Below are positions 1 to 6,464 of a stretch of DNA of 21,007 nucleotides, piece by piece. Source of the DNA: Hydrogenophaga sp. GTDB taxonomy: Bacteria > Pseudomonadota > Gammaproteobacteria > Burkholderiales > Burkholderiaceae_C. Position 1 is the stretch's first letter. Every line of letters begins with the position of its first letter. Under the pieces are notes generated by a model, which was not told the DNA's origin, made no database searches, and saw nothing but the letters and a program-made list of their open reading frames with translations. The stretch is taken from contig JAJNQE010000108.1 in assembly GCA_021154985.1 (NCBI GenBank), positions 1 through 21,007 on the forward strand, given 5' to 3'. The position numbers and the translations under genes were made by a program.

Positions 1-21
1 ACGGCCCGAAAGCGGGCCCGT
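1..21. terminator. GC-rich hairpin at window edge, possible terminator
   Basis: ACGGCCCG and CGGGCCCGT flank a short A-rich loop and can pair with one bulged base. This resembles the compact bidirectional terminators seen in GC-rich betaproteobacteria. No T-tract follows on the plus strand, and the minus-strand continuation lies outside the window, so the terminator role is only inferred. It could end the minus-strand olsB transcript or a gene to the left. Confidence 0.35.
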
Positions 22-99
22 TCACCACCCTCACCCGGGCCCTCGTCACCGCCGCCGTCGGCGGCCACGTCGGCCAAGGCACCGCGGAACTGGCTTTGC

Positions 100-168
100 C
101 AGGCCCCCAGTCCCGCCCCTTGGGGAGTCGCGCGAAGCGCAGTGGGGACCGCCATCTCAGGCCCCCAG
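100..168. repeat. REP-like palindromic unit flanked by an 11-bp direct repeat
   Basis: An 11-bp direct repeat, CAGGCCCCCAG, occurs at 100-110 and 158-168. Between the copies lies a compact structured unit at 110-149: GTCCC (110-114) and GGGAC (145-149) form inverted ends. These enclose CCCCTTGGGG (116-125) and the hairpin GCGCGAAGCGC (130-140). The right-hand direct repeat starts inside the olsB stop codon. The layout suggests a REP/MITE-like element, but only one copy is visible here and no transposase is nearby. Confidence 0.35.
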
Positions 169-969
169 AAAGTGTTTGCGGTAACGCGGCGGCAGCTCGC
201 TGATGCGCATGAGCAGGGGCAGGTCGGCTGAATTGAAGTCCGGGTCCCAGGCCGGAGGCCCCATCACCCTGGCGCCCAGTCGCAAATACCCCTTGATCAA
301 AGCGGGCGGCTGAACGTCCAGCGTGTCGTTGAGCCGCTCCACCGGCAGGGGCAGGCGCGGGCGCACATGGAAATCGATCGGTGCCAGGTGCGTGGCCTTG
401 AGCTGGCGCCAGATGCTGGCCGCCGCGTGTCCACCGCCCACCATGCCGTGTGGGCCTTCGTGCTGCATCGGGATGCTGGCGCAGCCGATCATGGTGTCGA
501 GCTGGTTGCGCTGCATGAAGCTGGCCAGCGCGCCCCACAGCGCCATGATCACGCCGCCGTGGCGGTGGTCGCGGTGCACGCAGCTGCGGCCCAGCTCCAC
601 CATGCGCTCGCGCACCGCGCGCAGGCGGGTGAGGTCGAATTCGGTGTCGCTGTAGGTGCTCCCCACGCGCTTGGCCTGGGCCGGCGTGAGCACGCGGTAG
701 GTGCCGATCACCTGCCGGCTTGCCTTGTCGCGCACCAGCAGGTGTTCGCAGAAATCGTCGAAGAGATCCACATCGTGACCGGGCACGGTCTTGGGAAGGC
801 GGGCGCCCATCTCCAACGCGAACACGTCGAAGCGGAGCTTTTGTGCCTCGCGCACCTCGCTCTGGTGGCGGGCCCAGGACACCTCGATGCCTTGGCCGGC
901 CGACAGTGCCGGCACGTTGACGAAGCTGGGCGCTGACGCAGCGGCGTGGGGGAGAAAGGTGGTGTTCAT
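157..969 (-). CDS. olsB: OlsB-type L-ornithine N-alpha-acyltransferase (GNAT fold)
   Basis: Predicted 270-residue cytoplasmic or membrane-peripheral acyltransferase of the OlsB/hemolysin-like family. These enzymes transfer a 3-hydroxyacyl chain from acyl carrier protein to ornithine, giving lyso-ornithine lipid. The N-terminal half has the family pattern of a basic LRFDVFALEMG segment, an acidic DVDLFDDFCEHLLVRD stretch and a GTYRVL strand. ELGRSCVHRDHRHGGVI then matches the acyl-donor binding region. I chose the ATG at 967-969 (MNTTFLPH) because the frame upstream, open to 1056, is arginine- and cysteine-rich and unlike the family. A CAGGG lies only 2-3 nt before this ATG, so the Shine-Dalgarno sequence is poor. 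No OlsA partner is visible. The gene is divergent from the arsenic operon with a 164-nt gap. The family is fairly certain; ornithine specificity is inferred. Confidence 0.8.
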   Translation of the reverse strand: MNTTFLPHAAASAPSFVNVPALSAGQGIEVSWARHQSEVREAQKLRFDVFALEMGARLPKTVPGHDVDLFDDFCEHLLVRDKASRQVIGTYRVLTPAQAKRVGSTYSDTEFDLTRLRAVRERMVELGRSCVHRDHRHGGVIMALWGALASFMQRNQLDTMIGCASIPMQHEGPHGMVGGGHAAASIWRQLKATHLAPIDFHVRPRLPLPVERLNDTLDVQPPALIKGYLRLGARVMGPPAWDPDFNSADLPLLMRISELPPRYRKHFLGA

Positions 970-1077
970 GACCCTGCAGTCTGAAAACCACTCATGACCC
1001 TCACAAGGCAAGCGCATGAAGTTTTGATGACATGCACCTCGGCGCTGCAGCGTCACACCCGTGTCACATGGGCGAAC

Positions 1078-1098
1078 TATGATTCAACCATTCTTGAA
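1078..1098 (+). promoter_or_regulatory. Candidate ArsR operator overlapping the arsenic-operon promoter
   Basis: TTCAA (1083-1087) and TTGAA (1094-1098) form a perfect inverted repeat with a 6-nt spacer. This is the kind of AT-rich dyad bound by ArsR/SmtB repressors. It overlaps a -10-like TATGAT (1078-1083); no convincing -35 was found. It is the most AT-rich dyad in an otherwise GC-rich gap, 36 nt before the first ars-operon start codon. Repression by the operon's own ArsR is inferred. Confidence 0.55.
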
Positions 1099-1133
1099 AT
1101 AATGAACAACTACCTGACACCGGGAGAAACACC

Positions 1134-2177
1134 ATGAAAGTCGGCATCAACGGCATGGGCCGCATCGGCCGCCTGGCCCTGCGCGCCGCCCTGGGCGCAG
1201 CCGAACGCGACACCACCGACCCCCGCGCCGGCAACCGGCTGCAGGTGGTGCATCTCAACGAATTGAAGGGCGGCGCAGCGGCAACAGCCCACCTGCTGGC
1301 CTTTGACAGCGTGCAGGGTAAATGGCGCGCCGACATCGCCGCCGACGGCGAAGACGCCATCCGCATTGACCAGCACCGTCTGGGTTTCAGCGCCCACGCC
1401 ACACCAGGCGAAATTCCATGGGGCGATCTGGGTGTGGACGTTGTGCTGGAGTGCACCGGCAAGTTCCTCACGCCCGAGACGATCCAGGGCCACCTGGACC
1501 GCGGCGCGAAGCGCGTGATCGTGGCAGCGCCGGTGAAAACCGGCGGCGTGCTCAACATCGTGGTGGGTGTGAACGAAACGCGGTACGAGCCCACGCGCGA
1601 CCGCATCGTGACCGCCGCCTCGTGCACCACCAACTGCCTGGCGCCGGTGGTGAAGGTGGTACACGAAGCCATCGGCATCCGCCACGGCCAGATCACCACG
1701 CTGCACAACCCGACCAACACCAACCTGGTGGTGGACGCGCCCCACAAAGACCTGCGCCGTGCGCGCAGCGCCCTCATGAGCTTGGCACCCACGACCACCG
1801 GCAGCGCCACCGCCATCGCGCTGATCTACCCCGAGCTCAAGGGCAAGCTCAACGGCCACGCGGTGCGCGTGCCGGCGCTCAATGCCTCGCTCACCGACTG
1901 CGTGTTTGAACTGCAGCGAGAGACGACGGTGGACGAGGTGAACGCCCTGTTCGCTGCGGCCGCACAAGGCCCGCTGGCCGGCATCCTGGGCTTTGAGACA
2001 CGACCTCTGGTGAGCGTGGACTACGCGCGCGACACGCGATCGAGCATCGTGGACGCGCCCTCCACCATGGTCACCGACGGCACGCTGCTCAAGGTCTACG
2101 CCTGGTACGACAACGAAATGGGCTACGCCTGCCGCATGGTCGACCTGGCCTGCCACATGCAAGCAGTGGGCATCTGA
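1134..2177 (+). CDS. ArsJ-associated glyceraldehyde-3-phosphate dehydrogenase
   Basis: A 347-residue GAPDH homologue. Enzymes encoded next to arsJ use arsenate in place of phosphate, forming unstable 1-arseno-3-phosphoglycerate that ArsJ exports. The Rossmann start reads KVGINGMGRIGR. The catalytic Cys is C164 in AASCTTNCLAP, with the partner His H191 in TTLHNPTNTN. DAPHKDLRRAR follows, then the late YDNEMGYACRMVDL signature. The usual HxYTxDQ context of glycolytic GAPDH is replaced by HNPTNTN, and the second beta strand ends in NE rather than ND. As I recall, both traits are typical of the ArsJ-linked subfamily. There is also a short hydrophilic insert near residues 22-35. The start has GGGAG 7 nt upstream. 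arsJ begins 2 nt after the stop, which strongly supports the arsenic role over glycolysis. Confidence 0.92.
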   Translation: MKVGINGMGRIGRLALRAALGAAERDTTDPRAGNRLQVVHLNELKGGAAATAHLLAFDSVQGKWRADIAADGEDAIRIDQHRLGFSAHATPGEIPWGDLGVDVVLECTGKFLTPETIQGHLDRGAKRVIVAAPVKTGGVLNIVVGVNETRYEPTRDRIVTAASCTTNCLAPVVKVVHEAIGIRHGQITTLHNPTNTNLVVDAPHKDLRRARSALMSLAPTTTGSATAIALIYPELKGKLNGHAVRVPALNASLTDCVFELQRETTVDEVNALFAAAAQGPLAGILGFETRPLVSVDYARDTRSSIVDAPSTMVTDGTLLKVYAWYDNEMGYACRMVDLACHMQAVGI

Positions 2178-2179
2178 CG

Positions 2180-3415
2180 ATGAACACCGCCGAACGCCAC
2201 TACGCCATCGTCACCGCCGCCTACTGGGGCTTCACGCTCACCGACGGCGCGCTGCGCATGCTGGTGCTGCTGCACTTCTACCAACTCGGCTATTCGCCGT
2301 TCACGCTGGCGTTTTTGTTCCTGCTGTACGAAGCGGCGGGCATCGTGGCCCACTTCGTCGGCGGCTGGCTGGCCACGCGCCACGGCATCACGCGCATGCT
2401 CACCGTGGGCCTGGTCATGCAGATCACCGGTTTCACCGTGCTCTCGTTCCTGGACCCGGGCTGGAGCGCGGCCATGTCGGTGGCCTGGGTGGTGCTGGCG
2501 CAAGGCATCTGCGGTGTGGCCAAAGACCTCACCAAAACCGCCAGCAAATCGGCCATCAAGGTCACGGCCGACCAGGCCAAGAACCAGGGCTCGGGCCAGC
2601 TCTTCAAGTGGGTGGCGTTTTTCACCGGCAGCAAGAACGCCATGAAAGGCGTCGGCTTTTTCATGGGCGGCCTGCTGCTGCAGACGCTGGGCTTCCAGCA
2701 GGCGCTGTGGGCCATGGCGGGGTTGCTGGCGCTGGTGCTCGTGGGCGTGGTGACCTCGCTGCCGCAGATGATGGGCAAGAGCAAGGCGTCGAAATCGGCC
2801 AAGGAACTGTTTGCCAAGAACACCGGTGTGAACGTGCTGGCTGCGGCGCGCGTGGTGTTGTTCGGCGCACGCGACGTGTGGTTTGTGGTGGGCGTGCCGG
2901 TGTACCTGTATTCCCAAGGCTGGACCTTCACCATGGTGGGCACCTTTCTGGCGGCCTGGACCATCGGCTATGGCGCGGTGCAGGCCATGGCCCCGGCGTT
3001 GGTGAGACGCAGCATCGACGGCCTGAGCACCGAGGTACCGGCGGCGCGGTGGTGGTCGGCGCTGCTGGCGCTGGTGCCCATGGCACTGGCCGTGGCCGTG
3101 GCACTCAACGTGCCGCACCTGCCCTGGGTGGTGGTGGGCGGGTTGGGCGTGTTCGGCTTTGCGTTTGCGGTGAACTCGTCCGTGCACTCCTACCTGGTGC
3201 TGGCCTACGCCGGCTCGGAGAAGGCGGCCGAAGACGTGGGCTTCTACTACGCCGCCAACGCGCTCGGCCGTTTCAGCGGCACGCTGCTCTCGGGCCTGCT
3301 CTACCAGTGGGGCGGGCTGCTGTATGCGCTGCTGGGCTCGGCGCTCATGCTGGTGTTGTGCTGGCTGGCCACGCTCAAACTGCCCACCCAGGCCACCCTG
3401 AAACACGCCGCCTGA
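2180..3415 (+). CDS. arsJ: Organoarsenical efflux MFS transporter ArsJ
   Basis: A 411-residue major facilitator superfamily protein with about 12 hydrophobic segments and a central cytoplasmic loop rich in Lys and Ser (KSKASKSAKELFAK, near residues 196-215). ArsJ exports 1-arseno-3-phosphoglycerate made by the adjacent GAPDH. Outside the cell the product hydrolyses to arsenate, so arsenate is removed without reduction. The N-terminus AYWGFTLTDGALRMLVLLHF and the first-loop FVGGWLATRHGI fit the ArsJ family rather than sugar or drug MFS members. The protein is full length with no frameshift. Its ATG sits 2 nt after the gapdh stop, so the two are almost certainly translated together. Confidence 0.93.
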   Translation: MNTAERHYAIVTAAYWGFTLTDGALRMLVLLHFYQLGYSPFTLAFLFLLYEAAGIVAHFVGGWLATRHGITRMLTVGLVMQITGFTVLSFLDPGWSAAMSVAWVVLAQGICGVAKDLTKTASKSAIKVTADQAKNQGSGQLFKWVAFFTGSKNAMKGVGFFMGGLLLQTLGFQQALWAMAGLLALVLVGVVTSLPQMMGKSKASKSAKELFAKNTGVNVLAAARVVLFGARDVWFVVGVPVYLYSQGWTFTMVGTFLAAWTIGYGAVQAMAPALVRRSIDGLSTEVPAARWWSALLALVPMALAVAVALNVPHLPWVVVGGLGVFGFAFAVNSSVHSYLVLAYAGSEKAAEDVGFYYAANALGRFSGTLLSGLLYQWGGLLYALLGSALMLVLCWLATLKLPTQATLKHAA

Positions 3416-3425
3416 AGGAGATGCC

Positions 3426-3755
3426 ATGAACGAGACCCAAGCCGTCAAATCGCTTGGCGCACTGGCGCAAGACACCCGCCTGCGCATCTTTCGCGCACTG
3501 GTCGCGCAAGGCCCCAGCGGTCTCACGCCAGGCGAACTCAGCGAATCCCTGGGCGTGGCCGGCACAGCGCTGTCCTTCCACCTCAAGGAGCTCAGCCACG
3601 CCGCACTGGTGTCGCAGGAGCGCGATGGCCGCCACCTGATCTACCGCGCCGAGTTCGGCGCCATGAACGACTTGCTGCAATTCCTCACCGCCCACTGCTG
3701 CCAGGGCGAGCCCTGCGAAGTGACGGCCTCTGTCCCCGTCTGCACCACCTGCTGA
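3426..3755 (+). CDS. arsR: ArsR-family arsenic-responsive repressor
   Basis: A 109-residue winged-helix repressor of the ArsR/SmtB family that should bind operator DNA without metalloid and release it on binding As(III). The core matches the family: DTRLRIFRALV (16-26), the recognition helix around TALSFHLKELSHAALV (47-62), and the wing QERDGRHLIYRAE. There is no CxC in the DNA-binding helix as in the E. coli plasmid type. Instead cysteines cluster at the C-terminus: C91-C92, C97, then C106 and C109 at the very end. This resembles the Acidithiobacillus-type ArsR sensor (vicinal Cys pair plus a third Cys), with two additional cysteines. AAGGAG overlaps the arsJ stop, 10 nt upstream. As the third gene of the operon it would be autoregulated through the operator near 1083-1098. 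Confidence 0.93.
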   Translation: MNETQAVKSLGALAQDTRLRIFRALVAQGPSGLTPGELSESLGVAGTALSFHLKELSHAALVSQERDGRHLIYRAEFGAMNDLLQFLTAHCCQGEPCEVTASVPVCTTC

Positions 3756-3765
3756 AAGGTTTCTC

Positions 3766-4266
3766 ATGACCACGTCCACCTACAACGTCCTGTTCATCTG
3801 CACCGGCAATTCGGCGCGCAGCATCATGGCCGAGGCCATCCTCAACCAGATGGGAGCGGGCCGCTTTCGCGCCTACAGCGCCGGCAGCCACCCGGCCGGT
3901 GCGGTCAATCCGCACGCCATCGACCTGCTGGAGCGCAACCGCTTCAAGACCGCCGGCCTGCGCAGCAAGAACTGGAGCGAGTTCGCCACCGCCGATGCAC
4001 CGCACATGGACTTTGTGCTGACCGTGTGCGACAAGGCCGCTGGCGAGGTGTGCCCGGTCTGGCCGGGACAGCCCATGTCGGCCCACTGGGGCGTGGAAGA
4101 TCCCGCAGCGGTCAAGGGCAGCGACGAAGCCATCCACCGCGCGTTCAATGACTGCTTCATGGTGATGAACCGCCGCATCGCCCTGCTGACCGTGCTGCCG
4201 ATTGAAAAGCTCAACAAGCTCGCGCTCAAACAAGAGCTCACCGACATCGGTCAGGTCAAAGCCTGA
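3766..4266 (+). CDS. arsC: Arsenate reductase, low-molecular-weight phosphatase type
   Basis: A 166-residue cytoplasmic protein of the LMW protein-tyrosine-phosphatase fold that reduces arsenate to arsenite by a cysteine relay. The P-loop is C12-T-G-N-S-A-R18 in VLFICTGNSARS. Two further cysteines, C88 (LTVCD) and C96 (EVCPV), are placed like the relay cysteines of thioredoxin-coupled ArsC, although spaced 8 rather than 7 apart. WGVEDP (D112-P113) supplies the general-acid Asp motif. AAAGG precedes the ATG by about 7 nt and the gap after arsR is 10 nt. The stop overlaps the acr3 start by one base (TGATG). It is not homologous to the second arsC of this operon. Whether thioredoxin or glutaredoxin regenerates it cannot be read from sequence. 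Confidence 0.92.
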   Translation: MTTSTYNVLFICTGNSARSIMAEAILNQMGAGRFRAYSAGSHPAGAVNPHAIDLLERNRFKTAGLRSKNWSEFATADAPHMDFVLTVCDKAAGEVCPVWPGQPMSAHWGVEDPAAVKGSDEAIHRAFNDCFMVMNRRIALLTVLPIEKLNKLALKQELTDIGQVKA

Positions 4267-5291
4267 TGGGACTCTTTGAACGCTATCTGTCGGTGTGGGT
4301 GGCGCTGGGCATCGCCACGGGCGTGGGCCTGGGCCTGGTCGTGCCATCGGGCTTTCAGGCCGTGGCTGCCATGGAATACGCGCAGGTCAACCTGGTGGTG
4401 GCGGTTTTCATCTGGATGATGATTTACCCGATGATGATCCAGATCGACTGGCAAGCCGTGCGCGATGTGGGCAAGAAGCCGCAGGGACTCGTGCTCACGC
4501 TGGTGGTCAACTGGCTGATCAAGCCCTTCACCATGGCGGCACTCGGCGTGCTGTTCTTCCAGTACCTGTTCGCGCCCTGGGTCGATCCGCAGTCGGCCAG
4601 CGAATACATCGCCGGCATGATCCTGCTGGGTGTGGCGCCCTGCACCGCCATGGTGTTTGTGTGGAGCCAGCTGGTGAAGGGCGACGCCAACTACACGCTG
4701 GTGCAGGTCTCGATCAACGACCTGATCATGGTGGTGGCGTTTGCGCCCATCGCGGCGTTTCTGCTCGGCGTGACCAACGTGACGGTGCCCTGGGAAACGC
4801 TGCTGCTGTCCACCGTGTTGTACGTGGTGTTGCCACTGGTGGCCGGCATGCTCACGCGCCAGTGGTTGCTGCGGCGCGGGCCCACCGCTGTCTCGGGTTT
4901 TGTGGCCGCGCTCAAGCCCTGGTCGGTGATTGGCCTCATTGCGACCGTCGTGCTGCTGTTCGGTTTCCAGGCGGAGACCATCGTCCGCCAGCCCTTGGTG
5001 ATCCTGCTGATTGCGGTGCCGCTGGTGCTGCAGAGCTACGGCATCTTCTTCATTGCCTGGTGGGGTGCGCGGTGGCTCAAGCTGCCGCACAACGTGGCCG
5101 GCCCGGCCTGCCTGATCGGCACCTCCAACTTCTTCGAACTGGCGGTGGCTGTGGCCATTTCGCTGTTCGGGCTGAACTCCGGCGCGGCGCTGGCCACGGT
5201 GGTCGGTGTGCTGGTGGAGGTGCCGGTGATGCTGTCCCTGGTGGCGCTGGTCAACGCCCGGCGACCCGCCGAACAACGCATGGGAGCCTGA
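4266..5291 (+). CDS. acr3: Arsenite efflux permease Acr3
   Basis: A 341-residue inner-membrane protein with about ten hydrophobic segments, belonging to the Acr3 branch of the BART superfamily. It extrudes As(III), the product of the two reductases in this operon. Family hallmarks are WMMIYPMMIQIDW near 50-62 and GVAPCTAMVFVWSQL, containing the essential fourth-helix cysteine (C126 here). Further marks are NDLIMVVAFAPI and the late GPACLIGTSNFFELAVAVAI segment. Length is normal for Acr3 and distinct from the unrelated ArsB pump (about 430 residues). The ATG overlaps the preceding stop by one base. The downstream arsC starts 4 nt after its stop. Confidence 0.95.
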   Translation: MGLFERYLSVWVALGIATGVGLGLVVPSGFQAVAAMEYAQVNLVVAVFIWMMIYPMMIQIDWQAVRDVGKKPQGLVLTLVVNWLIKPFTMAALGVLFFQYLFAPWVDPQSASEYIAGMILLGVAPCTAMVFVWSQLVKGDANYTLVQVSINDLIMVVAFAPIAAFLLGVTNVTVPWETLLLSTVLYVVLPLVAGMLTRQWLLRRGPTAVSGFVAALKPWSVIGLIATVVLLFGFQAETIVRQPLVILLIAVPLVLQSYGIFFIAWWGARWLKLPHNVAGPACLIGTSNFFELAVAVAISLFGLNSGAALATVVGVLVEVPVMLSLVALVNARRPAEQRMGA

Positions 5292-5295
5292 GACC

Positions 5296-5730
5296 ATGAG
5301 CAGCATCACGATCTTTCACAACCCCGCATGCGGCACCTCGCGCAACACGCTGGCCTTGATCCGCAACAGCGGCGAACAACCCCGGATCATCGAATACCTC
5401 AAGACACCACCCGACAGCGAGACCCTGCGCGGCCTGATCGCGGCCATGGGCTGTGGCGTGCGCGATGTGTTGCGGCAAAAAGGCACGCCCTTCGACGAAC
5501 TTGGGCTGGGCGCTGCACACTGGACCGACGAACAACTGCTGGACTTCATCGGCCAGCACCCGATCCTGATGAACCGGCCCATTGTGGTCACGCCGCTGGG
5601 CGCCCGCCTGTGCCGTCCCTCCGAAGTGGTGCTCGACATCCTGCCCCAACCCCAGCGCGGCGCATTCGCCAAGGAAGACGGCGAACCTGTGATCAATGAA
5701 AAAGGACAACGTGTCAAAGCCGCTCCATGA
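5296..5730 (+). CDS. arsC: Arsenate reductase, glutaredoxin-dependent type
   Basis: A 144-residue thioredoxin-fold arsenate reductase of the E. coli plasmid R773 class. Arsenate bonds to a single catalytic cysteine and is reduced with glutathione and glutaredoxin. The catalytic Cys is C12 in HNPACGTSRNT. Arginines R60, R94 (NRPIVVTPLG) and R107 (LCRPSE) sit at exactly the numbers of the R773 enzyme's anion-binding arginines. The C-terminus is slightly longer than the core fold. It starts 4 nt after acr3, and its last 35 nt overlap the annotated ATG of arsH. Its presence beside the phosphatase-type arsC gives the operon two unrelated reductases with different electron donors. Confidence 0.94.
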   Translation: MSSITIFHNPACGTSRNTLALIRNSGEQPRIIEYLKTPPDSETLRGLIAAMGCGVRDVLRQKGTPFDELGLGAAHWTDEQLLDFIGQHPILMNRPIVVTPLGARLCRPSEVVLDILPQPQRGAFAKEDGEPVINEKGQRVKAAP

Positions 5731-6433
5731 ACTGCCGCAGGCAGAGGCCGCCCATTTCCGCGTGCCCGACCCGGAACGCCTGCGGCCCGGCGGGGTCAGC
5801 AGCCATCCGCCCAGGATCCTGCTGCTCTACGGATCGTTGCGCGAGCGTTCTTTCAGCCGCCTTGTGGTCGAGGAGTGCGTGCGTCTGCTGCAAGCCATGG
5901 GCGCCGAAGCGCGCGTGTTCAACCCCACCGGTCTGCCCCTGCCCGACGATGCACCCGACACCCACGCCAAGGTGGTTGAACTGCGCGAACTCGCCGCCTG
6001 GGCCGAGGGCATGGTGTGGTGCTCGCCCGAGCGCCACGGCGCCATGACCGGCATCATGAAAGCCCAGATCGACTGGATCCCGTTGTCGGTGGGCGCGGTG
6101 CGGCCCACGCAAGGGAAAACGCTGGCCGTCATGCAGGTGTGTGGCGGCTCGCAGTCGTTCAACGCCGTCAACCAGATGCGCGTGCTGGGTCGCTGGATGC
6201 GCATGATCACCATCCCCAACCAGTCGTCGGTGGCCAAGACGTTCCAGGAGTTCGACGAACAGGACCGCATGAAACCCTCGCCCTACTTCGATCGCGTCGT
6301 CGATGTGATCGAGGAACTGGTGAAGTTCACCTGGCTCACGCGCGATGTGTCGCCCTATCTGGTGGACCGCTACAGCGAGCGCAAGGAAACAGCCGAAGAC
6401 CTGATGAAGCGTGTGAACCAGAAGGCCATTTGA
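5696..6433 (+). CDS. arsH: ArsH NADPH-dependent FMN reductase / organoarsenical oxidase
   Basis: A 245-residue flavodoxin-like protein. Characterised ArsH enzymes bind FMN, use NADPH, and have been reported to oxidise trivalent methyl- and arylarsenicals. The FMN-phosphate loop is GSLRERSFS (46-54) and the isoalloxazine loop is SPERHGAMTG (110-119). VCGGSQSFNAVNQMR (148-162) is typical of ArsH. Two starts are possible. The ATG at 5696 gives a 35-nt overlap with arsC and has a poor ribosome-binding site. The GTG at 5711 has AAAGGA about 5 nt upstream, would shorten the protein by five residues, and cuts the overlap to 20 nt. It is the last gene of the arsenic operon. No terminator is visible in the 31 nt before the next gene. 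Confidence 0.93.
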   Translation: MKKDNVSKPLHELPQAEAAHFRVPDPERLRPGGVSSHPPRILLLYGSLRERSFSRLVVEECVRLLQAMGAEARVFNPTGLPLPDDAPDTHAKVVELRELAAWAEGMVWCSPERHGAMTGIMKAQIDWIPLSVGAVRPTQGKTLAVMQVCGGSQSFNAVNQMRVLGRWMRMITIPNQSSVAKTFQEFDEQDRMKPSPYFDRVVDVIEELVKFTWLTRDVSPYLVDRYSERKETAEDLMKRVNQKAI

Positions 6434-6464
6434 CGGACGCAACGGCCTGAGAGAATACGGCGCT

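Noticed and set aside
1..155. Minus-strand open frame starting at ATG 155-153, one base after the olsB stop, running off the left edge (possible OlsA)
   Set aside because: Its 51 visible residues are Gly/Ala-rich with no acyltransferase character, and it runs through the REP-like unit and the edge hairpin. More sequence to the left would decide.
1504..1515. GCGCGAAGCGC inside gapdh, matching the palindrome at 130-140
   Set aside because: It lies in coding sequence and lacks the other parts of the element, so it is probably chance in GC-rich DNA.
2123..3586. A 487-codon minus-strand frame over arsJ and arsR
   Set aside because: It is antisense to well-supported arsJ and arsR. Its Gln/His/Arg-rich composition is typical of shadow frames.
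1134..6433. Arsenic operon as a recently mobilised genomic island
   Set aside because: No integrase, transposase, tRNA attachment site or flanking repeats border the operon, and base composition looks like that of its neighbours. Transfer remains possible but is not supported here.
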